Notes: generated by a model from the sequence alone, not told the origin. Shown: positions 25,032 through 32,642, counted from the first letter of the stretch. The stretch is 64,000 nucleotides of DNA from Ectopseudomonas composti (GCF_001567565.1 NZ_LSSW01000017.1:162919-226918); one strand, 5' to 3'. Numbers and translations: made by a program.

Positions 25032-25059
25032 AAAAAGCCCCGGCACTAGGCCAGGGCTT
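25032..25059 (-). terminator. Late-leader terminator (tR'-like)
   Basis: On the minus strand AAGCCC(T)GGC / GCC(G)GGGCTT forms a stem followed by TTT. It lies about 25 nt after the predicted start of the late promoter, before the first late gene. In lambda this terminator stops transcription unless Q is present. Confidence 0.8.
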
Positions 25060-25089
25060 CAAAGCGGTAAAACCGCATCATTAGCCGAA

Positions 25090-25117
25090 ATACTACTCCA
25101 GTGGCTGCCAGTGTCAA
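25090..25117 (-). promoter_or_regulatory. Late promoter (pR'-like)
   Basis: Minus strand: perfect -35 TTGACA (25117-25112), 16-base spacer, -10 TAGTAT (25095-25090). It lies within seven bases of the Q stop codon and drives toward the late genes. A short hairpin GCGGT-AAA-ACCGC follows at 25076-25064, just after the predicted start. Confidence 0.78.
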
Positions 25118-25123
25118 GCCTTG

Positions 25124-25489
25124 TTATGCGGCATCTGCATACTGCTCTAGCGATCCATCAATCCATCCTGCACCTACAGACACCAGCTTCTCTACTTTCG
25201 AATGGTGCATGCCCATGAGGCGCCCAAGCTGACGGTATGTCATTCCGGCATAACGGTAGTAGTTCCACAGCGCCTGGCCGCACTCTGGATAGCGCTCGTA
25301 CAGACGGGCAATGTGCCGGTCGATCACCATTGCCATGTCGTCACTGATCGCCGGAGAAGGCCCGCCATGCATCTGCACGTTATCGCGCATCAGTGCGTAT
25401 TGAGGGGAGACGTAGCGAGGTACACCGGCCTGAACGCGAACCCAAATGCCCCATTGCAACAGCAGGTATTCGATATCGAGCTGTTTCAT
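25124..25489 (-). CDS. Antitermination protein Q-like
   Basis: The 121-residue protein begins MKQLDIEYLLLQWGIWVRVQAGVPRYVSPQYALMRDNV and has a C-terminal helix-turn-helix (YRYAGMTYRQLGRLMGMHHSKVEKLVSVGAGWIDGSL), as in the antitermQ family. It should load on RNA polymerase at the late promoter directly downstream and allow read-through of several terminators in the late operon. The start at 25489 overlaps the preceding stop by four bases. Confidence 0.82.
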   Translation of the reverse strand: MKQLDIEYLLLQWGIWVRVQAGVPRYVSPQYALMRDNVQMHGGPSPAISDDMAMVIDRHIARLYERYPECGQALWNYYRYAGMTYRQLGRLMGMHHSKVEKLVSVGAGWIDGSLEQYADAA

Positions 25490-26622
25490 GCTGCTGCCCC
25501 CTTGAGCATGTCTGGGTTTACGGTGTGACGAGCGACCTCGCCGTGCTCCTTGTGCAAGACGATGCACTTCATGTTCTGCCGCGATCTCCAGCCGCCCGAG
25601 TGCGCGTAGCTGTCACCCGGGGCCAGCGTGTTGAACGACTCGACCACGCACCCTGGGTATTCCTTCTTGCTTTCGTGGTGAATGTGGCCGGTGTACCAGT
25701 AGCGGTGAGAGGTTTCGCCCCAGTCCTGGGCGCGGTCGGTGGCCATGACGCCAGGAAGCTTGTCAGCCTTCGCCGTGTGTCCGTGGTGCATGCCGATCAG
25801 GTTCTTGCCCCAGCGGTAGTAGCTGAACACGCTAGGGGTCGTCTCGACGGTCACGCGGGGCTCTTTGCTGTACAGGTGATCGAACAGGCGGCTAAGCCAA
25901 ACTGCGCCGGTTTCGTCGTGGTTTCCGATGACATGCACGACGTGGACATAGCGGTGCTTGGCCAGGGCCGACTCTACGCACTGCCGCATAGCCATGATCA
26001 GCACGTCGACCATCTTGGCGTAGCGGCTGTCTGCGTCGAGGTGGTGGCCAGAGCGCGGCGTCACGGCGATCATCGAGTCATAGTGCGCGGCGTCGCCCAG
26101 GTTGATGATCACGGCGCGCTCTGTTGCCGGCGCAGCGCTGACCAGGCTTGCCATGGCACCACAGTGCACGCGCTCCGCAATGGTCAGGTCCCAGTCCTTG
26201 CCGCACTCGTCGCCCCATATGTACTCACCGAAGTGTGGGTCTCCGATGGGATAGCAGGTCAGCAGATGGTCAAGGTATTCGCCCTTGGCTTTCTTCGGCA
26301 CCACCACGGGGAGGTCCTTTACCGCCGCCTTGCAGGAAGCCTCGAACAGCTCGCGCTGGCGGTCCTCGTCGATGGTCGACTTCACCCATTGGCCACGCGG
26401 CTTTCCGTCGCCGTCGTAGAAGGTGCTCACGCCCTTTACCTTGTAGCCATCAGGCACAGTCTTGGTCATGTCGTGCTCGGGGCTGAAACCCTGCCGCGCC
26501 AGTCGCGCCTTGTGCTCGTATACCCGGCGCTCATGCATGCCAAGCATTTCGGCCGCCTCGGCAACGGTATGGCCTTCGAGAGCGGCCATGATCTCTTCGT
26601 CTGTCGCTTTGCGCGCTGCCAT
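25486..26622 (-). CDS. HTH-metallophosphoesterase fusion
   Basis: The 378-residue protein starts with an HTH-like segment (about 8-45: ATDEEIMAALEGHTVAEAAE then MLGMHERRVYEHKARL). From about 120 a calcineurin-like phosphoesterase follows: IGDPHFG, NLGDAAHYDS, IGNHDE, GMHHGH and TGHIHHE, which supply the expected Asp/His/Asn metal ligands. Substrate unknown; nucleic acid or nucleotide is likely in view of the HTH and the early-gene location. Stop overlaps the Q start. Confidence 0.8.
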   Translation of the reverse strand: MAARKATDEEIMAALEGHTVAEAAEMLGMHERRVYEHKARLARQGFSPEHDMTKTVPDGYKVKGVSTFYDGDGKPRGQWVKSTIDEDRQRELFEASCKAAVKDLPVVVPKKAKGEYLDHLLTCYPIGDPHFGEYIWGDECGKDWDLTIAERVHCGAMASLVSAAPATERAVIINLGDAAHYDSMIAVTPRSGHHLDADSRYAKMVDVLIMAMRQCVESALAKHRYVHVVHVIGNHDETGAVWLSRLFDHLYSKEPRVTVETTPSVFSYYRWGKNLIGMHHGHTAKADKLPGVMATDRAQDWGETSHRYWYTGHIHHESKKEYPGCVVESFNTLAPGDSYAHSGGWRSRQNMKCIVLHKEHGEVARHTVNPDMLKGAAA

Positions 26623-26623
26623 G

Positions 26624-27067
26624 TCACTTCCCCTCTGCAGTCGAGCTGATCGTGTAATGCTGAGGAGACTTCCCGGCGTGCAAGTCCTTCAGGCGTGACA
26701 CGTGACCGGTCAGGTCGGTGAGCAGCGCGCGATAGCCACCAGGATGCATCCGGTCGTCATTCAGCTTGCCGGCCGCTTGGGCATCCACGACAATGGCAAG
26801 GCATGCTAGGGCGTGCGCCAGGTGCGGCAGGCCGCTATCCGGGTCGCAGTCCTCACCTTCAAACCAGGCGTTGAGGTGGCGATTGGCCGCGTCGAAGTAG
26901 ATCGACGCACGCACGCCGGATGCCCGCCAATTGCTGCGCCCGTACTTGAGCATGCCGTCAAGCAGGCCAAGGCTTCCCATTGCCGTGGCAGTTGTTGGCC
27001 AAAGGTGAATGGGCAGCTTCCCGCTACCGATTGCGTCTTTCGGGTTGGTCGGCTTGGTATCGGTCAT
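26624..27067 (-). CDS. dATP/dGTP diphosphohydrolase-like protein (DUF5664)
   Basis: The 147-residue protein shows MTDTKPTNPKDAIGSGKLPIHLWP-like opening, LLDGMLKYGRSNWRASGV, and HLAHALACLAIVVDAQAAGKLNDDR, matching the DUF5664 / dGTP_diPhyd_N family. MazZ-type relatives hydrolyse dATP or dGTP in some phages. No PurZ gene is present in this window, so a 2-aminoadenine genome is not supported. The start at 27067 overlaps the upstream stop. Confidence 0.72.
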   Translation of the reverse strand: MTDTKPTNPKDAIGSGKLPIHLWPTTATAMGSLGLLDGMLKYGRSNWRASGVRASIYFDAANRHLNAWFEGEDCDPDSGLPHLAHALACLAIVVDAQAAGKLNDDRMHPGGYRALLTDLTGHVSRLKDLHAGKSPQHYTISSTAEGK

Positions 27068-27357
27068 GCCCTGTCCCCTTTTCGATGAAACTTGCGGTCG
27101 TACCAGCGATAGAAGTACTGCGCGAAGGTGATGCCTAGCGATCCACCAAAGCCTGAGATCAGCAGGAACGGCGCGGTATCGATCTTGGCGTGAGCAACGG
27201 CCCAGATGTAGGCGAACTGGGCCAGAGTGATCAGCCAACTGACGACGAAGCCAGCGGCGATCTTGTCGTCGCGCAGAAGCTTGCTGTTCAGCCCCAGCAG
27301 GAAAACCTGGGCGAACGCGGAGACGAAGACCATGACGGCCTGAAGCTCAGGGCTCAT
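27064..27357 (-). CDS. Three-helix membrane protein
   Basis: The 97-residue protein has three clear membrane helices (about 5-28, 34-56, 61-82) and a basic C-terminus (YDRKFHRKGDRA). No family recognised. It lies in an early operon rather than the lysis cassette, so a holin role is less likely; exclusion or membrane anchoring are possible. Confidence 0.65.
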   Translation of the reverse strand: MSPELQAVMVFVSAFAQVFLLGLNSKLLRDDKIAAGFVVSWLITLAQFAYIWAVAHAKIDTAPFLLISGFGGSLGITFAQYFYRWYDRKFHRKGDRA

Positions 27358-27716
27358 CAGAATTCCTCCACTTTCCAGCCGCCACCGGCTTTCTTAGATT
27401 GCGCTTTCACTGCCACGATTCGGAACGGGTACTGATCGGCCGCGACCTTCGTCTTGACCCTCGCGTCGTCCGTCCAGAAGCCCTTCACCTCGTGCAGCTC
27501 TATAACGCCGTCAGCGCGCATGACTGCAAAGTCAGGGGTATAGAAGGTGTTGTCGGCCAGCCGCAGCTTTACGCCTTCAAAGCGGTACCAAGCGATCTCA
27601 CCAGCGAGCTGTTTATGCTTCAGGTGAGCGTCATATGCTGCTTCTGTCTTGTTCATCTGGCCGACCTTGAGACGGCCTAGCGCCTGCGTGGCGGTCTTAG
27701 CGCGGGAGTTGGTCAT
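27357..27716 (-). CDS. DUF1064 endonuclease-like protein
   Basis: The 119-residue protein has MNKTEAAYDAHLKHK, then YTPDFAVMRADGVIELHEVKGFWTDDARVK (PD...ExK nuclease signature, Asp in TPDF, Glu and Lys in HEVKG) and a C-terminal strand region. DUF1064 proteins are predicted Holliday-junction-resolvase-like nucleases of phages. Likely acts in recombination or packaging. Confidence 0.82.
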   Translation of the reverse strand: MTNSRAKTATQALGRLKVGQMNKTEAAYDAHLKHKQLAGEIAWYRFEGVKLRLADNTFYTPDFAVMRADGVIELHEVKGFWTDDARVKTKVAADQYPFRIVAVKAQSKKAGGGWKVEEF

Positions 27717-27922
27717 TGGTAAATGCTCCCAGGCTGACCGCTTTCATTGCTTCCTGTGCACGCTAGATCGTGGTCACTGGCATGCGGGCAACGCTTATTG
27801 CCGCACAAAGGGCAGAGGATCATCTTGGTGCTCGACAGAGGAAGCCAGCCAAGGCTGCTTTGTGAGCCGATGTTCTTCTCCCAAATGCAGCGATGGCACT
27901 CGCACTTCAAGAATTCATTCAT
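27713..27922 (-). CDS. Small zinc-finger-like protein
   Basis: The 69-residue protein has CECHRC near the start and CPLCGNKRCPH in the middle, suggesting one zinc site. Unknown function. Both ends overlap neighbours by four bases. Confidence 0.6.
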   Translation of the reverse strand: MNEFLKCECHRCIWEKNIGSQSSLGWLPLSSTKMILCPLCGNKRCPHASDHDLACTGSNESGQPGSIYQ

Positions 27923-28134
27923 GCCGGCTCATCCCCATCCATGATCATGACCAGAGGCCCCATTGAGGCCTCCGAACTGATCTCTGCGAATGCGTCGTTG
28001 ATGAAGATCTGCATCAGCTCCATGTCGCGATACTTCTCAAGCACCTGGCGCAGTCCGTCCATCATCGATTCGTGCATCGCCAGTTGATTGGCCAGCCGAT
28101 CAGGCTTCACATTCAGTGGGGTGACGTTGGTCAT
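27919..28134 (-). CDS. Small hypothetical early protein
   Basis: The 71-residue protein MTNVTPLNVKPDRLANQLAMH... is helical (about 10-55) with an acidic C-terminus. Not recognised. Overlaps both neighbours by four bases, so it is translated as part of the operon. Confidence 0.6.
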   Translation of the reverse strand: MTNVTPLNVKPDRLANQLAMHESMMDGLRQVLEKYRDMELMQIFINDAFAEISSEASMGPLVMIMDGDEPA

Positions 28135-28421
28135 GCGGCTACCTTCCCTTCCTTCAAGAGGATTGCTTGGGTTCGGATTACGCCTTCAAGGTGCGCCAGG
28201 GCAGCGCTATCGGCGTCGATACGGCGGGTCCGGCGATCTATCTCGTCATGGCACGACGAGCACGCCCAGGCTCCCAGCAGGTCATGAGGCTTGATACCCA
28301 TGCCGCAGGTGCCGGCGAGACGGTAGTGAGCGAGAACTGTCGTTTCCGGGTCGTGGTTGCAGATGCCCGGCAAGCGCACCTGACATTCGCGTCCACGGGC
28401 CAGCTTGGTGAGCTTGCTCAT
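28131..28421 (-). CDS. DUF1364 / YbcO-like nuclease
   Basis: The 96-residue protein has LTKLARGRECQVRLPGICN, VLAHYRLAGTCGMGIKPHDLLGAWACSSCHDEIDRR, which is the DUF1364 signature with Cys and His residues of a treble-clef/HNH-like fold. E. coli YbcO of the DLP12 prophage is the type member. It probably acts in DNA recombination or repair alongside the NinB-like gene. Confidence 0.85.
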   Translation of the reverse strand: MSKLTKLARGRECQVRLPGICNHDPETTVLAHYRLAGTCGMGIKPHDLLGAWACSSCHDEIDRRTRRIDADSAALAHLEGVIRTQAILLKEGKVAA

Positions 28422-28888
28422 GCTGCGTTCTCCCCAAGCAGGTCAGAGAATACGACACCCTTGGCAGAGAACTCGGCCACGATCTGGTCGGTGTAGGCGA
28501 TGCCCTGGGCGCGATTGAAAAGTCGGGTTACGGGGAAGCCGTCAGGACCGAACAGGTTGCATGGCCCCATCAGGTGCAGCTTTTCCTCGTAGGTCAGGTG
28601 CAGGAACGAGCGGTTCCATGCGTTGAAGAAGTCCACATCAGCCTTGCGCATGATCGGCACCCCGAGATGGAGCTTGCACCAGCGGCGTACGTCCTCTATG
28701 TCGCCCATCTGCGTCATCTGAGCGATACGCTGGTACATCGCCCACCACAGGGCGTTCTGGTCAAGCGTGCGGTCCTTTCCCTCGCGCATGCTGACCACCA
28801 CAAACTTCTTGTCCCGATAGAGCTGGGTCAGCTTGTGGATGGCCTCGGAGAGCTTCGACGCGCTGTTTACGGAGATGCGTTCAGTCAT
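28418..28888 (-). CDS. NinB-like recombination protein
   Basis: The 156-residue protein includes KKFVVVSMREGKDRTLDQNALWWAMYQRIAQM (about 27-58), matching the RSLDQN-LWAML motif of NinB/Orf, the lambda protein that helps recombinases load on SSB-coated DNA. The C-terminus (FGPDGFPVTRLFNRAQGIAYTDQIVAEF) is typical of Pseudomonas phage versions. Start at 28888 follows the small membrane gene. Confidence 0.78.
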   Translation of the reverse strand: MTERISVNSASKLSEAIHKLTQLYRDKKFVVVSMREGKDRTLDQNALWWAMYQRIAQMTQMGDIEDVRRWCKLHLGVPIMRKADVDFFNAWNRSFLHLTYEEKLHLMGPCNLFGPDGFPVTRLFNRAQGIAYTDQIVAEFSAKGVVFSDLLGENAA

Positions 28889-28994
28889 GGCCGGCACCCC
28901 GCATAACCCGAGCCACAAACTCCATATACCCACACGCACCGATAGCCCATATCCAGCACAGGGCGCGGAAGGCGTAGTCGTAGAGGTCAGGCAT
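28881..28994 (-). CDS. Tiny membrane protein (37 aa)
   Basis: MPDLYDYAFRALCWIWAIGACGYMEFVARVMRGAGHD has one membrane helix. The start at 28994 overlaps the upstream gene and its stop overlaps the NinB-like start. Unknown function. Confidence 0.5.
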   Translation of the reverse strand: MPDLYDYAFRALCWIWAIGACGYMEFVARVMRGAGHD

Positions 28995-29238
28995 GATTGG
29001 CCTCCTTCGCAAGCAGCGCCCTGGCCTTCGCAATCTCTCCGCAGGTATGGCGCTCCCAGCCCGTCGCATCTGATATGTGGATCAGCGCCCGTAGCTGGCT
29101 CTTGTACGCCTCAAGTTCAGCTAAAACGTCGCGTTCTGCTTTGCTTTGGCTCGGCAGGCTGCACCAGCATGTTTCAACCGTGCTGTGTTCATAGAACACG
29201 CCTTCGCCCTTGCAGATTGAGCAGTTCGGGTTAGTCAT
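28987..29238 (-). CDS. Small hypothetical protein with Cys motif
   Basis: The 83-residue product begins MTNPNCSICKGEGVFYE and has a second pair CWC, followed by a coiled region. The CxxCKGxG half resembles DnaJ-type zinc repeats. Function unknown. Confidence 0.58.
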   Translation of the reverse strand: MTNPNCSICKGEGVFYEHSTVETCWCSLPSQSKAERDVLAELEAYKSQLRALIHISDATGWERHTCGEIAKARALLAKEANHA

Positions 29239-29689
29239 GGATGGCCTCCAGCGACACAGCGGCGTCGATCCTGCGGCTTACTTCTTCGCGCCATCCATCC
29301 ACCGGTAGATCGAATCGGCAAACCAGCACTGGAACCTGCTCGCCGCTATAACTGCCAACCGCATTCTCAAGAAGATTCCGATACCGCTCCGCATCCTTCC
29401 TGCACGCCTCAAGCTCAGCCAAAGCTGCGTCCCGCTCTTCCTGCAACTGCGCAATACCAGCAGACAGGTATTCATCCAGCTTTGCGTCTGTGCTGCGTCG
29501 GCTCCATGACTCGGCGAAATGGCGAGTGGTCAGTGCCATCAGCGTGTTGTCTTTGGCGTCGAGTTCGTCCAGGAGGGATAGGACGCCATCCGCATTGATG
29601 ATAACGGCAGGTACTGGATCACCATTTCCGCCAAGGCCGGCAGCTAGTGCGCGCTCCGCATATTTTCGCAGCTCTGCCCTGTTAGTCAT
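29231..29689 (-). CDS. Ead/Ea22-like protein
   Basis: The 152-residue protein contains the modular Ea22 pattern: LRKYAERALAAGLGG, VLSLLDELDAKDNTL, a coiled ERDAALAELEACRKDAERYR and a C-terminal WREEVSRRIDAAVSLE. These early-region proteins vary in domain content among lambdoid phages. Their function is not known; some affect lysis-lysogeny behaviour. Confidence 0.72.
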   Translation of the reverse strand: MTNRAELRKYAERALAAGLGGNGDPVPAVIINADGVLSLLDELDAKDNTLMALTTRHFAESWSRRSTDAKLDEYLSAGIAQLQEERDAALAELEACRKDAERYRNLLENAVGSYSGEQVPVLVCRFDLPVDGWREEVSRRIDAAVSLEAIHD

Positions 29690-29900
29690 GGCGGGTCTCC
29701 ATGCGATCCTTCCTGATCACTGCATGCAGGCTGCCAGTAACAACCCTGTCATGGTGGACAATGCCCATTGTCTTCGCCTGTAGCGCGCCACGACGAAGAC
29801 GGGAGTATTTGGAGTCTTTGTAAATCTCCCAAACGACAAAAAACCTGTCGTAGACGTTGAGGGCCATGTTCACCAAAAGCGTCTGATCCAAAATGCTCAT
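29682..29900 (-). CDS. Small hypothetical early protein
   Basis: The 72-residue protein MSILDQTLLVNMALNVYDRFFVVW... is not recognised. Overlaps neighbours at both ends. Confidence 0.55.
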   Translation of the reverse strand: MSILDQTLLVNMALNVYDRFFVVWEIYKDSKYSRLRRGALQAKTMGIVHHDRVVTGSLHAVIRKDRMETRHD

Positions 29901-30286
29901 TGGCTCACCCCCACACGCTCGTACACGTCGCCAACGCGGCGCAGGCCAGGCATCTGCTGCTCGATCAGAATTCCTTCTACGATGGTCGCGCTACGGTCAC
30001 CGCAGGCGATGCACAGCGGGTCGCGGCAGGAGACGCGCCAGCCGGCGGACAGCAGGTTGTCGAGTTGCTTGCGCAGGCCGAACATGTGGCGCTGGTTCTC
30101 ATGCATCGCCCGGTAAGCGCTGATCGCTCGGGTGATCGAGCCGACCGCCGACCAGAACACAAAGCCCGGCTCATGCGCCGTCTTCATCTGGTCCGCCTTC
30201 AGGTGCTGCGCGAACTGCTTACCGTCCCAGTCCGCAACAATCAGCCAGCCGCCATCGTGGCGCTCGCAGTGCCATTTGGTGTTCAT
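29897..30286 (-). CDS. Hypothetical early protein
   Basis: The 129-residue protein begins MNTKWHCERHDGGWLIVADWDG; a CRDPLCIACGD segment near residue 90-100 could bind zinc. Not recognised. Confidence 0.58.
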   Translation of the reverse strand: MNTKWHCERHDGGWLIVADWDGKQFAQHLKADQMKTAHEPGFVFWSAVGSITRAISAYRAMHENQRHMFGLRKQLDNLLSAGWRVSCRDPLCIACGDRSATIVEGILIEQQMPGLRRVGDVYERVGVSQ

Positions 30287-30498
30287 TGCAGTTGCTCCTT
30301 GAGGGCCTCAACCCTCACCTGGGCCCAAGCAACAGCGGCGTCGCTGGCCTCTTCTTCGTGGATCACAACGCCGTCATTCAGCTCGGCGGTGGCCTTGATG
30401 GACTCAATGCGGGCGGCCGCATCGTCAAAGCTGTCTGCGTAGATAGCGATCTGGTACAGGTCGCCGTTGTGTGCGTATTCGAGCTTGAACTTAGCCAT
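30283..30498 (-). CDS. Small hypothetical early protein
   Basis: The 71-residue protein MAKFKLEYAHNGDLYQIAIYADSFDDAAARIESIKATAE... has an alternating strand/helix pattern. GGAGG nine bases before ATG 30498 favours this start over the ATG six bases upstream. Function unknown. Confidence 0.58.
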   Translation of the reverse strand: MAKFKLEYAHNGDLYQIAIYADSFDDAAARIESIKATAELNDGVVIHEEEASDAAVAWAQVRVEALKEQLQ

Positions 30499-30730
30499 GG
30501 GCATTCACCTCCAGCGGCAGCAGCCAGGATTTGCTCGACTTTTCCGGCGCGTTGAATGCACCGCCGTCTTCGCGCAGGAAGGTGCGGACTTCTCGACCAA
30601 TGCGGACCTTGAACAGGCGTGGCTTGATGTCGGATACGCGACCCACAACGTCGCCAGTGAGGCGTGTCACGCGCACGGACTGGCCGACGATCAGCGAGGC
30701 CAGGAATTCCTTGGTGGGACGCTCGCTCAT
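30491..30730 (-). CDS. Small hypothetical early protein (SH3-like beta)
   Basis: The 79-residue protein MSERPTKEFLASLIVGQSVRVTRLTGDVVGRVSDIKPRLFKVRIG... looks like a small beta barrel with basic strands and could bind nucleic acid. Start at 30730 overlaps the upstream stop (ATGA). Confidence 0.58.
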   Translation of the reverse strand: MSERPTKEFLASLIVGQSVRVTRLTGDVVGRVSDIKPRLFKVRIGREVRTFLREDGGAFNAPEKSSKSWLLPLEVNAHG

Positions 30731-30843
30731 GACGCAATCCCCCACCCTGCGTATGAGGAAGCCGGGCGGCGGTAATCCTCAGGTAGAGGAAACCGCCAGC
30801 CAGCAATGAACAACGCACCCGCGACAACGATTGCGATCTTCAT
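30727..30843 (-). CDS. Tiny membrane protein (38 aa)
   Basis: MKIAIVVAGALFIAGWRFPLPEDYRRPASSYAGWGIAS has one N-terminal hydrophobic helix. It overlaps both neighbours by four bases. Function unknown. Confidence 0.5.
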   Translation of the reverse strand: MKIAIVVAGALFIAGWRFPLPEDYRRPASSYAGWGIAS

Positions 30844-31052
30844 GCCGCGTCCTCCATGTCGGCGCCCATGATCTGCAGGTGGTTCTCGCAGATGGTTTGG
30901 GCTTCCTTGGCGTCGTCGCACACGCGGCCGATGAACTCGCCGCGCACGCTGGCCCGGTACTTGGCTTGGTCACCAACCATGAACTTGGCGACCTTGTAGG
31001 GCGGATTGCTGTCGCTCACAGCAACGCAGTCAGAACGCTTGGCCCATTTCAT
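30840..31052 (-). CDS. Small hypothetical early protein
   Basis: The 70-residue protein MKWAKRSDCVAVSDSNPPYKVAKFMVGDQAKYRASVRGEF... resembles small phage proteins that carry a single mixed alpha/beta domain. Overlaps neighbours. Function unknown. Confidence 0.58.
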   Translation of the reverse strand: MKWAKRSDCVAVSDSNPPYKVAKFMVGDQAKYRASVRGEFIGRVCDDAKEAQTICENHLQIMGADMEDAA

Positions 31053-31852
31053 TGGATGGCACCCCGCTCAGACGGCCAGTTGAACAGCAGTACGATCACG
31101 CCACCCTCGCGCAGGCGGTCGGCAGAGCGTTCGCCCAGGGCAACCTTCACTTCGTCAACGCACAGGTTGGAGATGATCACGGTGGGCAGCTTCTGCTCGT
31201 ACCGGCCGTTGATGATCGCGAAGGTCATGCGCAGCTCGAAGTCGCTAGGCTGCTCCTTGCTCACGCCAACCTCGTCCAGCACCAGAAGGTCAGCGCGAAT
31301 CAGAGGCTCGAGAATCTGGCCTTCGCTCTTGCTGCCCTGATCGCCGTAGCTCTCGCGTATTGCCTGGAACACGGAGCCGATGGTCCGGTACACAGCAGTA
31401 GCGCCGCTATGCTTGATCACGTGGTTCGCGATAGCGGTACCGAGATGGGACTTACCGGTCCCAGGGGTGCCAAGCATCATCAGGCAGCGCCCAGCGTCAC
31501 TGTGCTTGTCGAAGTTTTCCGCGAAGTCGATGCAGGTCTCCAAGGCTTTGACCTGACCACGGCTGACAGCCCTGTAGTCCTCGAAGCACTTACCCTCAAA
31601 ACGCTTCGGGATTGCAGCGGAGCCAAGGCGAATGTTCATGTCCATGCGACGCTGCCAGGCCTCTCGAGCGGTCTTCTCTTCCAGCTCTCTGGCCAGTTGT
31701 TCGCCATGGCAAACAGGGCAAGGAGACGTGAACACCTTGCTCAGGATCTTGGTCAGCTTTTGCTGGAACGGGCCATGCGTCTCGCAAATTGCCTGCTGGA
31801 ACTGCGGCGCAGAGACAGCTTCAGCGATGCTCACAACGTTTTCAGAAGCCAT
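31049..31852 (-). CDS. DnaC-like helicase loader (AAA+)
   Basis: The 267-residue protein has an N-terminal Cys cluster (CPVCHG, about 45-50), Walker A GTPGTGKS at 128-135, Walker B LLVLDEVG (about 185) and sensor SNL. This matches phage DnaC/IstB-type loaders that bring DnaB to the origin; it is the functional counterpart of lambda P. The ATG at 31852 overlaps the end of the O-like gene. Confidence 0.88.
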   Translation of the reverse strand: MASENVVSIAEAVSAPQFQQAICETHGPFQQKLTKILSKVFTSPCPVCHGEQLARELEEKTAREAWQRRMDMNIRLGSAAIPKRFEGKCFEDYRAVSRGQVKALETCIDFAENFDKHSDAGRCLMMLGTPGTGKSHLGTAIANHVIKHSGATAVYRTIGSVFQAIRESYGDQGSKSEGQILEPLIRADLLVLDEVGVSKEQPSDFELRMTFAIINGRYEQKLPTVIISNLCVDEVKVALGERSADRLREGGVIVLLFNWPSERGAIQ

Positions 31853-32642
31853 AGGTTCCACCCTCCCGTTCGACCAGGCCTGCGGTGTAGTCGCGTTCGG
31901 CAAAGTCGTGGTGCTTGCTGGTTGGCAGGTGGTGAACGTTGTCCGGCAGACGAACTTCGTCCTCCCAGCGCTTGCCGTTCAGCCATGTGGTCGGATGCGG
32001 GATGTACTGGCCGCCATCCTTGCGCCAGTCAGGCGACGCAACCTGAGCCGCCAAGCCGGATGTGATCTTGGCGAACAGGCCGGAGTCGACCTTGAGCTTT
32101 GCCCAGGCCTTGGACGCTTTGTCTTTGCCGACCTTGCGGGGGTAGAGATTCCAGAACCGAGCGAACAACTCTTCGCAGCTCGGCTCGTCCTGCTGCGCTT
32201 GCGCAGTGAGGGGATCAGGAATCAGGTTAAGGGAATCAGTAGAGAGGGAATCAGCCGGAGCGCTTCCGATTTTCTCGGAGCTAGTACCGATTTTCTCGGA
32301 ACGAACACAACCATCTGATACAGAAGGGATTTCAGACGACGGCTCATTCTTGTGCGGGTTCTGGTGCTTGGTGAAGTTGTCGATCTGAATGTAGTGCTTG
32401 CCATCGACCGAGTAGCGAATGATGAAGTCTTTTTCGTCCAGCCAGTCGAGCATCTGGTCGATGTTGATCCCATCGCGGTAAGGGAAGATTTCCGCCTTAA
32501 TCCGCATCGGGCGATCCTCTAGGCGACCATCACGATCAGCCAGGAGCCACAGACCTTCGAACAGAAGGGTAAGCAGCGGATCGGCTACACCAAGAATCTC
32601 GTTCTTGAAAAGGGCAGGCTTGATGTTGCGTGCTCTAGCCAT
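31842..32642 (-). CDS. Replication initiator / replisome organiser (lambda O-like)
   Basis: The 266-residue protein starts MARARNIKPALFKNEILGVADPLLTLLFEGLW, a winged-helix type of domain (about 1-95), then a low-complexity Ser/Glu/Ile linker (about 100-145) and a C-terminal DnaD-like helical part (FWNLYPRKVGKDKASKAWAKL and HPTTWLNGKRW). The linker DNA carries iteron-like repeats, as in lambda ori. GAGG precedes the start; an ATG two codons earlier overlaps the ribosome binding site. Confidence 0.85.
   Translation of the reverse strand: MARARNIKPALFKNEILGVADPLLTLLFEGLWLLADRDGRLEDRPMRIKAEIFPYRDGINIDQMLDWLDEKDFIIRYSVDGKHYIQIDNFTKHQNPHKNEPSSEIPSVSDGCVRSEKIGTSSEKIGSAPADSLSTDSLNLIPDPLTAQAQQDEPSCEELFARFWNLYPRKVGKDKASKAWAKLKVDSGLFAKITSGLAAQVASPDWRKDGGQYIPHPTTWLNGKRWEDEVRLPDNVHHLPTSKHHDFAERDYTAGLVEREGGTYGF
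32211..32300. other. Putative replication origin (iteron repeats within O gene)
   Basis: Repeats are visible in the linker of the O-like gene: CCGATTTTCTCGGA at 32266-32279 and 32287-32300 (21-bp period), and GGGAATCAG at 32231-32239 and 32246-32254 with related GGGATCAG at 32211. Lambda ori also lies inside O with repeated initiator sites. Assignment is inference. Confidence 0.6.

Noticed and set aside
26624..27067. Evidence for a 2-aminoadenine (Z) genome
   Set aside because: Only the DUF5664-type gene is present; no PurZ, DatZ or DpoZ-like gene is in the window.
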